The position numbers and the translations under genes were made by a program. Below, one piece after another: positions 20,852 through 30,685 of a stretch of 64,000 nt of DNA (the first letter of the stretch is position 1; each line of letters opens with the position of its first letter). The notes beneath the pieces are model-generated. The model was not told the DNA's origin. It saw only the letters and a program-made list of their open reading frames with translations, and did not search any database. This DNA is from Streptomyces aurantiacus JA 4570. GTDB taxonomy: Bacteria; Actinomycetota; Actinomycetes; Streptomycetales; Streptomycetaceae. The DNA lies in assembly GCF_000414115.1 (NCBI RefSeq), contig NZ_AOPZ01000078.1, positions 1-64,000 of the forward strand. Direction: 5' to 3'.

Positions 20852-22001
20852 TTCTCTCCCTTGGATGGCGCGCGCGGGCACAGTGGGGCCACGGGCGGGC
20901 TGCTGCTGGGCGGTCGCGTGGGGCGCGCCGGACGAGGACGTCGTTGCGCCCCGGTCGGGCGGGCAGCGCGTGCAGGCGGGGGACGGCGAGGGCCGGGCAT
21001 GCGTGCCACCGCCGCGCCCGCGGGCTTGAACTCGGCGCGCGGGCGGGCCAGTCGGGTCCGCGCGTCGCGCGGACCGACACATGCGCGGGTCTAGGCGCAG
21101 ATGGCGTGCCTGCCGGGCGGTACGGCTGTCATCCGTCCGTCAACGGCGCCGCGTGAGCCGGCTCAACACGGCCGCCCCGGCGCACTTCGGTGCTTCGCCC
21201 GTACCTGGACGAAGGACGGCACCTGCTGTGCGAACCTTGCCGACATCACTCATCCCCCAGTGAAACGTTCCGCGCCGCTGTTTGCGCGCGTACTTCCCCA
21301 TGCGCCTACGAACCGGTGGCGGCCCCGCAGAGGCCGGATGCCCGGGAGTGGAGTGAGGCGGTGCGCACACCCGACGGACGCCGTCCGACGCTCTGTTCGG
21401 TGCGCACTCGAACCACCTTCGTCCCGGTCGAACTCGGCCACAGTCTTCACGGTGGGTCACGGGATAGCAACCCCCTAAAGTTGAACGGATAGTGCTTCTG
21501 CTGCCGCACGCAGTAACCGGCGAGTAGCTTCCGCGAGGCCCCAACCTCGCACGACGCCCCCGGCCGAGCCGTCGCCTGCCTCCAGTGCCCGGCCCCCACC
21601 CCCTCAAACACACGCGTCCGGAAGACGGCGCGTTCTGCCCTGCGGACAAGTGACCGAAAACCACCCTCACCAGGGGCGGAAGCCGGATTGACAGCATGAA
21701 CGATTAGCCGGTGCATACCAGTTGGCTGATTCCGCACCCCGACGAGCCCCAATCCGGGCCCGCGGCATTGACATGAGCCGGGCAGTTCCGTCGCGCCGGC
21801 GTACGAGCGACCGGGCCGAAGGGCGACGCCGCCGGGCTCAAGGGGGGAGCACTGGGGGCGCATGGTCACACCGCGTGCGCGGGCGCATGCCCCTGATGGA
21901 AGCGGCGTTCGCCGCCGCCACGGTCGCACCGAACGTCCGCCCCGCGTGCGCCCCGCCGGATCCGCTCTGCTGTTCCCCTTCTGGAGCGGCTCGGCACAAG
22001 A
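20852..22001. other. Gene-free region between the NRPS locus and the chaplin gene
   Basis: About 1.15 kb with no reading frame that resembles a Streptomyces protein. The part around 21230-21760 looks less GC-rich than its surroundings. It should contain the promoter of the minus-strand P450-NRPS set. Open frames here have no recognisable family, no convincing ribosome-binding site and no clear third-position bias. Confidence 0.5.
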
Positions 22002-22038
22002 CACTCGCCGCCCTCACCAGTGGCGAGGGCGGCGAGTG
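22002..22038 (-). terminator. Rho-independent-type hairpin after the chaplin gene
   Basis: A perfect 14-bp inverted repeat (22002-22015 with 22025-22038) and a 9-nt loop lie about 90 nt downstream of the chaplin stop codon. There is no long T-run, as is common in Streptomyces. Confidence 0.75.
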
Positions 22039-22126
22039 AACGATCACCGGCGGACGATCGGCCAACCGGCGGGAGCAGCCCACCGGCCGCACCGACCGGC
22101 CGGCTCCGACCGTGCGAGAGACCTGG

Positions 22127-22366
22127 TCAGTCGTTGACGCAGGTGTTGCCGAAGGCCGGGTTCAGCAGGCCGATGATGTCGATCGAGTTGCCGCAGAGGT
22201 TGATCGGGACGTGGAGCGGGATCTGGATCTGGTTGCCCGAGATCACGCCCGGGGAGTTGAGGGCAGCGCCCGAGGCACCCGCGTCTGCGGTCGCGAGGCC
22301 GGCCCCGCCCAGCACGAGGGCACCGGTTCCCAGCACGACAGCCGTCGTCTTCTTCATCGCGGACAT
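22127..22366 (-). CDS. Short chaplin, secreted amphipathic surface protein
   Basis: This 79-residue precursor belongs to the short chaplins, which assemble into amyloid-like films that let Streptomyces aerial hyphae leave the water surface. The N-terminus is a Sec signal (MKKTTAVVLGTGALVLGGAGLATADA). A single chaplin domain follows, with GNQIQIPLHVPINLCGNSIDIIG, GLLNPAFGNTC and two conserved cysteines. It lacks a long C-terminal anchor or sorting signal. The ATG at 22366 sits eight bases after AAGGAG; a second Met lies three codons in. It is a single-gene unit with its own terminator. Confidence 0.95.
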   Translation of the reverse strand: MSAMKKTTAVVLGTGALVLGGAGLATADAGASGAALNSPGVISGNQIQIPLHVPINLCGNSIDIIGLLNPAFGNTCVND

Positions 22367-22591
22367 GCTTCGTTCTCCTTGACATTGTTCCAGTGGAAGG
22401 CGCCCGGCGGGCCACACACGGCATCACGCGGACGGAGCACACCCGCCGAGCGCCTGAGCTGATCAACGTCTCCCGCACGCTCCGGACACGCCGGTTCCCC
22501 CGACCGGAGCCCTGCCCTCCCCCTGACGGGACGTCAGAACGTGCGGTCGCGCCCCTAGGAAGTACAAGGCCGCGTCGTTACCCTCCGGCGC

Positions 22592-23671
22592 ATGATTTCC
22601 ACGGTGGTCTGGGGTACCGGCAATGTCGGCCGCGCGGCGGTCCGCGCCGTCGACGCGCACCCGGCGCTGGAGCTCGCGGCCGTGGTCGTTCACAGCCGGG
22701 ACAAGGTCGGCCGCGACGCCGGCGACCTCGGGGGGCTCGGCCGCGCGCTCGGGGTCACAGCCACCGCCGACATCGCGGCGGTGCTCGCCACCCGCCCCCG
22801 GGCCGTGGTGTACGCGGCGTCCGGCGACATCCGCCCCGACGACGCGCTCGCCGACGTCATCAAGGCGGTCCGGGCGGGTTGCGTGGTCGTCACGCCCTCG
22901 CTGTACACCTTCTACGACAAGCAGAGCACCCCGCCCGAGCTGCGGGACCCGGTCGTGGCCGCGATCGCGGACGGCGGTGGCTCCCTGTTCGTCTCCGGTG
23001 TCGACCCCGGCTGGGCCAACGACGTGCTGCCGCTGCTGATCAGCGGACTCGCCACCACCGTGGACGCGATCCGCTGCCAGGAGATCTTCGACTACTCCAC
23101 GTACGACCAGGAGGACTCGGTCCGTCATCTGGTCGGCATGGGCCACCCGATGGACTACGAGCCGCCGATGCTCCTGGAGTCGGTGCCGACCATGGTATGG
23201 GGCGGACAGATACGCCTGATGTCCCGCGCCCTGGGCGTCGAACTCGACGAGATCCGCGAGACGGTGGACCGCCGCGCGCTGGACACGACGGTGCGCACCC
23301 GCACGATGGGGCAGTTCGACGCGGGCAGCCAGGGGGCCGTGCGGTTCGAGGTGCAGGGCATCGTCGACGGCGAACCCCGCATCGTCGTCGAGCACATCAC
23401 CCGCATCCACCCGTCCTGCGCCCCGGACTGGCCCACTCCCCCGGACGGCGACGGCGCGCACCGGGTGGTGATCGAGGGCCGTCCCCGGATCGAGGTCACC
23501 GTCCAGGCCACCGACGAGGGCGAGAACCGGTCCGCGGGCGGGAACGCCACCGCGGTCGGCCGCCTGGTGGGCGCCATCGACTGGCTCGCGGCGGCGGAGC
23601 CCGGCCTCTACGACGCCCTCGACGTCCCGCTGCGCCCCGCGGTGGGCACCCTGGGAAGGAAGCATCCATGA
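22592..23671 (+). CDS. NAD(P)-binding dehydrogenase, dihydrodipicolinate-reductase-like N-terminal fold
   Basis: This 359-residue protein opens with a Rossmann nucleotide-binding loop (VVWGTGNVGRAAV). It resembles the DapB-N/amine-dehydrogenase-like oxidoreductases found in actinobacteria, which act on small organic substrates; the substrate here cannot be read from sequence. Its last codons overlap the next gene (ATGA at 23668-23671), so it is translationally coupled to an AhpD-like protein and the two probably work together. There is no signal peptide and no membrane segment. Confidence 0.8.
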   Translation: MISTVVWGTGNVGRAAVRAVDAHPALELAAVVVHSRDKVGRDAGDLGGLGRALGVTATADIAAVLATRPRAVVYAASGDIRPDDALADVIKAVRAGCVVVTPSLYTFYDKQSTPPELRDPVVAAIADGGGSLFVSGVDPGWANDVLPLLISGLATTVDAIRCQEIFDYSTYDQEDSVRHLVGMGHPMDYEPPMLLESVPTMVWGGQIRLMSRALGVELDEIRETVDRRALDTTVRTRTMGQFDAGSQGAVRFEVQGIVDGEPRIVVEHITRIHPSCAPDWPTPPDGDGAHRVVIEGRPRIEVTVQATDEGENRSAGGNATAVGRLVGAIDWLAAAEPGLYDALDVPLRPAVGTLGRKHP

Positions 23672-24159
23672 TCATCGACATCCCCGAGGGCCGGGAACCG
23701 ATCGGGTACGTGTGGGGCGAGATGGTCCCCGGCATCGGGGCGGCGGCCGCGGACTTCTCGCTGGCGGTCTACGAGCACACGACCCTCGGCCTGCGCGAGT
23801 TCGAGGCCGCGCGCCTGCGGATCGCGCAGATCAACGGGTGCGCCTTCTGCCTCGACTGGCGTACCGAACGCGACGGACAGAAGGTCGAGGAGGGGTTCGC
23901 GGACGCGGTCACCCAATGGCGTACCACCGACGCCTTCGACGACCGCACCCGGCTGGCCGCCGAGTACGCCGAGCGGTACGCCCTCGACCACCACGGTCTC
24001 GACGACGGCTTCTGGACGCGGATGAAGGCGCACTACAGCCAGGCGGAGATCGTGGAACTGAGCATGAGCGTGGGCTCCTGGCTCGCGTTCGGCAGGCTCA
24101 ACCACGTGCTGGGCATCGACAGCGTCTGCGTCCTCCCCCCGCATGGAGCGGTGCGCTGA
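23668..24159 (+). CDS. Carboxymuconolactone decarboxylase/AhpD-like protein
   Basis: This 163-residue protein has the AhpD core, including the redox CxxC motif in NGCAFCLDWR and the downstream hydrophobic helix VELSMSVGSWLAFGRLNHVLG. Family members are alkylhydroperoxidases or decarboxylase-like proteins. The ATG overlaps the stop of the preceding dehydrogenase by four bases and is preceded by GGAAGGA. The pair may form a small detoxification or catabolic unit; the substrate is unknown. Confidence 0.85.
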   Translation: MIIDIPEGREPIGYVWGEMVPGIGAAAADFSLAVYEHTTLGLREFEAARLRIAQINGCAFCLDWRTERDGQKVEEGFADAVTQWRTTDAFDDRTRLAAEYAERYALDHHGLDDGFWTRMKAHYSQAEIVELSMSVGSWLAFGRLNHVLGIDSVCVLPPHGAVR

Positions 24160-24342
24160 ACTTCCTTTCGCGGTCGGCGCGTTGTTGCCGTCCGGTGACA
24201 TGCGGGACAGAGCCGTGACGTACGACAGGACAACGGTCGCAGGGCTCCACGGGTCGTAAGGAGCGTAGATCGCCATGTAGGGGGGCGGTCCCGATCCGCA
24301 CGAAGCGGCGGGTCGACGAAAGCCGACTTGGGGAGACGAAGC

Positions 24343-24951
24343 ATGAGCGTGCGTGTGAATGTGAGGCTGCTGGCGGTGGCCGTGGTGGTGGCCGGCTCGG
24401 GTGTCGCGGTGGGGACGGTTCCGGCTGCGGCCGACGAGGGTACGCCGCGGTTCCTGGCGCCGTCCGAGCTGCCGCCGCACGCGTCGTCGGACTGGTACGC
24501 GGGGCCGGTGACGGCCGGTCAGCCGGACCCGCTGCCGATGTGCGGGGGCGAGGCGCTGCCGTCGATCTCCGTGCACCGCGCGTACCGCACGGACCTCGAC
24601 ACCGGGGCCCTGCAGGTGACGGTGGTCGAACGCAGCGAGCAGCGGGCCAAGGACTTCGCCGAGCTGGTCCGCAAGGACCTCGCCGGCTGCGCGAAGAAGG
24701 TGATGAAGCAGAACCCGGACATCACCGCGGCGCAGAAGTACTACGGCAAGGTGAACGCCGAGGAGGGCGCGTACGTCTACGGCGTCCACACCAAGGCCCC
24801 CTGGGGAGCCTCGGACATCAACATGTACGCGGTGGGCCGCGACGGCAACACGGTGACGCTCGTCCACTGGGGGCAGATGGGCGGCTTCGCCGACGCCCCG
24901 GTGGCCGGTTTCAAGACCACCACCGCCACGGCCGTGAACAAGCTGTACTGA
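24343..24951 (+). CDS. Secreted protein of unknown function
   Basis: This 202-residue protein has a clear signal peptide (VNVRLLAVAVVVAGSGVAVGTVPAAADE). The mature part has two well-spaced cysteines that may pair (LPMCGGEALPS and DLAGCAKKV). The C-terminal half is rich in beta-prone and aromatic residues. I do not recognise the family. The ATG at 24343 follows GGGGAG. It is monocistronic and ends at a strong hairpin. Confidence 0.75.
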   Translation: MSVRVNVRLLAVAVVVAGSGVAVGTVPAAADEGTPRFLAPSELPPHASSDWYAGPVTAGQPDPLPMCGGEALPSISVHRAYRTDLDTGALQVTVVERSEQRAKDFAELVRKDLAGCAKKVMKQNPDITAAQKYYGKVNAEEGAYVYGVHTKAPWGASDINMYAVGRDGNTVTLVHWGQMGGFADAPVAGFKTTTATAVNKLY

Positions 24952-24975
24952 CCCACCGCCCCTGGTCCCGCGGCG

Positions 24976-25023
24976 CCGAGAGGCCCCGCAGTCGCGCGTC
25001 CGCGCGGCTGCGGGGCCTCTCGG
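24976..25023. terminator. Bidirectional terminator hairpin
   Basis: A perfect 16-bp inverted repeat (24976-24991 with 25008-25023) lies between two convergent genes. The 16-nt loop is itself GC-rich and partly self-complementary. It is well placed to end transcription from both sides. Confidence 0.85.
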
Positions 25024-25042
25024 GCTGTGTCCGGCCCCGGGG

Positions 25043-25249
25043 TCAGCGGTGGTGACCGAAGGTGCCCTCGTGGTCGTAGGAGAAGCCGACGCCTTCGGTG
25101 ATGCCCAGCGGGCCACCGACGTTGCTGAAGGCGCCGCCCTTGCCCTCGTGGTCGTAGCCCGGGCCCCCGTCCGCGGCGGCCGTGCCGGCCCCGAGTGCGA
25201 GGACGGACGCGGTGAAGACTGCGGCGAGGATGGTCGAGCGAACACGCAT
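25043..25249 (-). CDS. Small secreted protein with DHEG repeats
   Basis: This 68-residue precursor has a signal peptide (MRVRSTILAAVFTASVLALGAGTAAA) and a mature peptide of about 42 residues. The mature part carries two copies of a YDHEG motif (GYDHEGKGG and SYDHEGTFG) around a glycine-rich centre. A strong GGGAGGAA site precedes the ATG at 25249. Function is unknown; the repeated acidic/histidine motif might bind metal, which is a guess. Confidence 0.8.
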   Translation of the reverse strand: MRVRSTILAAVFTASVLALGAGTAAADGGPGYDHEGKGGAFSNVGGPLGITEGVGFSYDHEGTFGHHR

Positions 25250-25367
25250 GGGATTATTCCTCCCGATATATGCGGATAGTGCTACTGGTTGTCCTCCCGC
25301 GATGTCCGGGAAAAGTAACCAGGGCCGTCTACTCGCCACCCGAAGAGAGGAGCCCCGAAAAGAGGAG

Positions 25368-26848
<1,481 letters not shown>

Positions 26849-26855
26849 AGAGGAT

Positions 26856-27765
26856 TCAGGCAGGAACCGCGGACAGGAACGCCCGGGTCGCGGGCGTGGG
26901 GTTGAACCTGCTCCAGGCGAGATATTCGACGCGGCTCGGACCGTCGGTGAGCGTGAGCACCCGGACGTCCGGGCTGGAGCGGGCGATGGCGGCGGGCAGC
27001 AGGGCGACCGCGAGCCCCCGGCCGACGAACCGCATCATCAGCTCGGCGGACATCATTTCGTAGGCGACGTCGCGCTCCAGCTCCGCCGCCTCGAAGGCCC
27101 GGTCACTCTGCACCCGGCCTCCCGAACCGACGGGAAAGTCGGCGAAGGGCGAGTCCGCGAGCTGATGGAGGGCGACCTCGCCGCGGTCCGCGAGCGCGTG
27201 CGTGGGAGACACGACGGCGACGAGCGGCCCCCCTCCTTCCAGACACGACGGCGACGAGCGGCCCCCGGCCGAGCTCCCGCGCCTCCACGCCCTGCGGCGG
27301 GTTCCCGGCCGCCAGACCGAGGAACGCCACATCCAGGTCGCCCGCGGCGACCTCGGCCGCCATGACGTCGCTGGCGCCGACGTGCAGGCCCACCCGCACG
27401 TGGGGGTGCCGCTCACGGAACCGCTGGAGGACCGCGGCGATGTCGACCGCCGTCACGGTGGGGATGATCCCGACGGCCAGCCGGCCGCGCACCTCGCCCA
27501 CCGCGGCGGCCGCGTCGCTCACGGCCCGGTCGGCGGCCTCCAGGGACTGTCGCGCGCCGACGAGGAACGCCTCACCGGCCGGCGTCAGCTCCACCCGCCG
27601 ACTGGTCCTGGCGAACAGCTTCACCCCCAACTCCCGCTCCAGACTCCCGATTTGGTGACTCAACGCCGACTGGGCGACGAAGCACTGCCGGGCGGCCCGG
27701 GTGAAGTTCCTGGTCTCCGCGACGGCGACGACGTACCGAAGTTGACGAAGTTCCACGCGATCCAT
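26856..27765 (-). pseudogene. LysR-family transcriptional regulator, frameshifted by tandem duplication
   Basis: The first frame (27765 downwards) encodes a typical LysR winged helix: LRQLRYVVAVAETRNFTRAA, then QSALSHQIGSLERELG. The effector domain follows as far as GPLVAVVS. Reading then shifts because a stretch is duplicated at a 34-bp spacing (27207 and 27241). The downstream frame resumes at PTHALADRGEV and runs to a stop at 26856. Deleting 34 bp gives a continuous 291-residue protein, the normal LysR length. As written the first frame would stop at 27103 in a scrambled C-terminus. The gene is divergent from an EamA exporter that it may have regulated. It is either a recent pseudogene or a sequencing/assembly error. 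Confidence 0.85.
27207..27266. repeat. Tandem duplication (26-bp identical core, 34-bp spacing) breaking the LysR gene
   Basis: The 26 bases from 27207 recur exactly from 27241; the eight bases between copies are unmatched. The 34-bp unit is not a multiple of three and accounts precisely for the frameshift in the LysR gene. Confidence 0.9.
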
Positions 27766-27788
27766 CTCCAAACACGATTGGTTCCATG

Positions 27789-27803
27789 CCAACCATATGT
27801 TGG
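27789..27803. promoter_or_regulatory. Inverted repeat in LysR/EamA divergent promoter
   Basis: CCAAC-CATAT-GTTGG is a perfect 5-bp inverted repeat around five bases, with the T-N11-A-type geometry of LysR binding sites. It lies in the 71-bp gap between the divergent LysR and EamA starts. A related TTGG/CCAA pair overlaps it on the left. Confidence 0.6.
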
Positions 27804-27836
27804 ACGGATGGATGGCGGTGGACTGAGACTTCCCGC

Positions 27837-28799
27837 ATGACCACTTCACCGCCCCGGCAGCAGCTGCCGGAACAGGCCCGGGAACGGGCACGGACCGCTC
27901 GCTCCACCCGTGCCGGCCTCACGGGCGGCACCGTCGCGCTGATCGCCGCCACGGCCCTCGCGCCCGCCGCGTGGGGCACCACGTACGCGGTGACGACCGA
28001 GCTGCTGCCGCCCGACCACCCGTTGTTCGCCGCCCTGTTGCGGTCGCTGCCCGGCGGCCTGCTGCTCCTGCTGGTCACGCGCACCCTGCCCCGCGGCGAC
28101 TGGTGGTGGAAGGCAGCCGTGCTCGGCGCCCTCAACATCGGTGCCTTCTTCCCGCTCCTCTTCCTGACCGCGGAGCTGCTTCCCGGCGGGGTCGCGGCGA
28201 CGCTCGGCGCCGTACAGCCGATCATCGTCGCGGGGCTGGCGGTGGTCGTGCTGCGGGAGCGGCCCTCGACCTGGCGCGTCGGGTGGGGTGTCGCCGGGGC
28301 CGTCGGCGTCGGGCTCGTCGTCCTCGGGCCGACCGCGCGACTCGACGGGGTCGGCATCGTCGCGGGCCTCGCGGGCGCCGGCTCGATGGCCCTGGGCATG
28401 ATCCTCACCAAGCACTGGAGCCGTCCCGGCGAAGTCGGCCCGGTGACGCTCGCCGGCTGGCAACTGACCGCGGGCGGTCTCGTCCTGCTCCCGCTCACGC
28501 TCCTCGTCGAAGGCGCTCCCCCGCACCTGGACGGGTCCGCGGTGACCGGCTACCTGTGGCTCGGCACCGTCGGCGGCTTCGTCGCCCACGCGCTGTGGTT
28601 CCGGGGCATCGGACGCCTCCCGGTCACCGCGACCGCCATGCTCGTCCTGCTCTCGCCCCTGGTCGCCGCGCTCATCGGCGCCTTCGCCCTCGGCGAGGAC
28701 TTCACGCTCGGCCAACTCGCCGGATTCGCCCTCGCCCTGACGGCGCTCGTCGCCGGACAGCTCAGCCCCCGCCAACTCACCAGATCTCCCAAGGAGTGA
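27837..28799 (+). CDS. EamA/DMT-superfamily transporter
   Basis: This 320-residue integral membrane protein has about ten hydrophobic segments in two EamA repeats. Examples are ALIAATALAPAAWGTTYAV in the first half and the GFVAHALWFRGIGRLPVTA region in the second. Members export amino acids, drugs or other metabolites. The ATG at 27837 (MTTSPPRQ) is preferred to the in-frame ATG at 27786 because the latter would run through the divergent promoter. It is followed after 8 bp by a NAD(P)-binding protein, so the two form an operon, probably controlled by the divergent LysR gene. Confidence 0.85.
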   Translation: MTTSPPRQQLPEQARERARTARSTRAGLTGGTVALIAATALAPAAWGTTYAVTTELLPPDHPLFAALLRSLPGGLLLLLVTRTLPRGDWWWKAAVLGALNIGAFFPLLFLTAELLPGGVAATLGAVQPIIVAGLAVVVLRERPSTWRVGWGVAGAVGVGLVVLGPTARLDGVGIVAGLAGAGSMALGMILTKHWSRPGEVGPVTLAGWQLTAGGLVLLPLTLLVEGAPPHLDGSAVTGYLWLGTVGGFVAHALWFRGIGRLPVTATAMLVLLSPLVAALIGAFALGEDFTLGQLAGFALALTALVAGQLSPRQLTRSPKE

Positions 28800-28807
28800 C
28801 GATTCAC

Positions 28808-29446
28808 ATGAAGATCGCCGTCATCGGAGCCACCGGCATGGTCGGCAGCCGCGTCACCGCCGAGGCCGTACGCCGCGACCACACCGTCACCGCCGTCTCC
28901 CGTCGCCCCGCCGCCCCCGGTTCCTTCCCGGAAGGGGTCGACACGGTGGCCGCGGACGTCACCGACCCCGACGCCCTGCGCCCGCTCCTCGCCGCCGCCG
29001 ACGCCGCCGTCCTGACCATCCGCCCCGCTCCCGGGTCCGAGGCCACGCTGGCTCCCGCGACCACCGGGGTGCTCGACGTCGCCGCCGCCACCGGGACGCG
29101 GCTGCTCGTCGTGGGAGGCGCAGGACCGCTGCGCAGCCCGGACCGGCCCGATCTGCTCGTCTCCGACAATCCCGCGTACGTCCCCGCCCAATGGCGCCCC
29201 ATCGCGGCCGCCAGCACCGAACAGCTGCGGGCCTGCGAGCGTCACCCCGGTGCCAAGTGGACCCTCCTCAGCCCGCCCGCGATTCTCGAGCCGGGCGAGC
29301 GCACCGGGACCTACCGCACAGGCACCGACACCCTCCTGGTGGGCTCCGACGGGCGCTCGCGCATCAGCGCCGAGGACCTCGCGATCGCCGTGCTCGACGA
29401 GCTGGAGTCTCCGTCGGGGCGGCGCCATCTGACCGTCGCCCACTGA
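28808..29446 (+). CDS. NAD(P)H-binding atypical short-chain dehydrogenase (NmrA/YwnB-like)
   Basis: This 212-residue single-domain Rossmann protein opens with MKIAVIGATGMVGSRV, the GxxGxxG loop of extended/atypical SDRs. It lacks a clear YxxxK catalytic pair, like many NAD(P)H-binding regulators and flavin-reductase-like proteins. AAGGAG overlaps the end of the upstream transporter gene. Substrate unknown. Confidence 0.85.
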   Translation: MKIAVIGATGMVGSRVTAEAVRRDHTVTAVSRRPAAPGSFPEGVDTVAADVTDPDALRPLLAAADAAVLTIRPAPGSEATLAPATTGVLDVAAATGTRLLVVGGAGPLRSPDRPDLLVSDNPAYVPAQWRPIAAASTEQLRACERHPGAKWTLLSPPAILEPGERTGTYRTGTDTLLVGSDGRSRISAEDLAIAVLDELESPSGRRHLTVAH

Positions 29447-29470
29447 CCGGTGTCGGCGGTCGCGCCCGCT

Positions 29471-29506
29471 CCGATGGGTCGGCGCGACGCCGCGCCGACC
29501 CATCGG
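29471..29506. terminator. Bidirectional terminator hairpin
   Basis: A perfect 16-bp stem (29471-29486 with 29491-29506) with a 4-nt loop separates two convergent genes. It should serve both the NAD(P)-binding protein gene and the sigma-factor gene. Confidence 0.9.
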
Positions 29507-29513
29507 GCAGCCC

Positions 29514-30482
29514 CTAGTCACTCGTGAGCAGGCCCGTCCGCAGGCGGGCCAGGGTGCGGGAGAGCAGCCGTGACACATGCATCTGCGAGATGCCCAGGAC
29601 GCTGCCGATCTCGGCCTGGGTCATCTCCTGTCCGAAGCGCATCTCGATGATGCGGCGCTCCCGCTCGTCGAGCTCCGCCAGGAGCGGAGCGAGGGCGTGC
29701 AGGTGCTCGAAGACCTCGATGGCGGGGTCCGGGTCGCCCATGACGTCGGCGAGGGAACGGCCGTTGCGGTGCCCCTCGCCGTCGTCGTTCGGATCGTGCG
29801 GGGCGTCCAGGGACCCGGCCGCGTAACCATTGGCGGCCATGATCCCTTCCAGCGCTTCCTCCTCGGTGACCTCCAGGTCCGCCGCGAGCTCCTTGACGGT
29901 CGGCTCGCGACCGAGCGCGGAGGCCAGCCTCTCCTGGGAACGGGACAGCCCGGCACGCAGCTCCTGCAGTCTGCGCGGAACGTGCACGGCCCAGCTCGTG
30001 TCGCGGAAGTAGCGCTTGATCTCGCCGAGGATCCAGGGAACGGCGAACGAGGTGAACTCGAACCCGCGGCTCACGTCGAACCGGTCGATCGCCTTGATCA
30101 GGCCCACGGTCCCGACCTGGACGATGTCCTCCATCTGGCCGTTGCCGCGGTGCCGGTACCGGCTCGCCACATAGTGCACGAGGGTCAGGTTCATCTCGAT
30201 CAGGGTGCCGCGCGCGTACTCGTGCTCGCGCGTCCCCTCCTCCAGCGTCCCGAGCCGGTCGAAGAACAGCTTCGACAGCTCCCGCGCGTCCCTCGGCGCG
30301 ACCTGCCCGGCCTCCTCGATCCACGGCAGCCCGGACGCCTCGCCCCGCCCGCCCCCGGCAGGACCGGCCGCCCGGTCGACGCCGACCGCCCCGAAAGGCG
30401 TCGCCCGGCTCGCCAGACTCGCCTGACACTCCCGACGCGCACGACTCACGCGCTGGTCGTTCACCCCGATACCACTCGGCAC
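29514..30482 (-). CDS. RNA polymerase sigma factor, SigB/SigF/SigG family
   Basis: This 322-residue group 3 sigma factor is of the stress/sporulation type. Region 2 shows EMNLTLVHYVASRYR, QVGTVGLIKAIDRFDVSRGFEFTSFA and VPWILGEIKRYFRD. Region 3 has VPRRLQELRAGLSRSQ. Region 4 has LDERERRIIEMRFGQEMTQAEIGSVLGISQMHVSRLLSR. The N-terminal 80 or so residues before the sigma core are low-complexity and may be non-essential. The GTG at 30482 is chosen because GAGGAG lies nine bases upstream; a GTG at 30464 is the alternative. In Streptomyces such factors are usually held by anti-sigma/anti-anti-sigma switching. A PP2C phosphatase is transcribed divergently next door, which fits that control. Confidence 0.9.
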   Translation of the reverse strand: MPSGIGVNDQRVSRARRECQASLASRATPFGAVGVDRAAGPAGGGRGEASGLPWIEEAGQVAPRDARELSKLFFDRLGTLEEGTREHEYARGTLIEMNLTLVHYVASRYRHRGNGQMEDIVQVGTVGLIKAIDRFDVSRGFEFTSFAVPWILGEIKRYFRDTSWAVHVPRRLQELRAGLSRSQERLASALGREPTVKELAADLEVTEEEALEGIMAANGYAAGSLDAPHDPNDDGEGHRNGRSLADVMGDPDPAIEVFEHLHALAPLLAELDERERRIIEMRFGQEMTQAEIGSVLGISQMHVSRLLSRTLARLRTGLLTSD

Positions 30483-30685
30483 AGCAGCCCTCTCCTCACC
30501 CGGTTCGTGCGGTCTCGCGAGTGGTTCCGCAGACGGCGGGCCGCGTACCGGGACCTTGCTCACCCGCCTCGGGGACCATGGCCATCTCTCCGGCGGACCC
30601 AAAGGCCCGGAACCGGTCAGGTCAGCTGCTCGGGCGCGATGCGGGACCCGGTGTGAGACTGCGTGGGAGGAGGCGGTGATCACAG

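Noticed and set aside
21440..21490. A possible regulator box (around taaagttgaacgg) in the gene-free region
   Set aside because: Only loosely palindromic and not matched to a defined consensus; too weak to list.
21140..22004. Overlapping 185-codon minus-strand frames before the chaplin gene
   Set aside because: No ribosome-binding site, family likeness or biased codon pattern; treated as non-coding.
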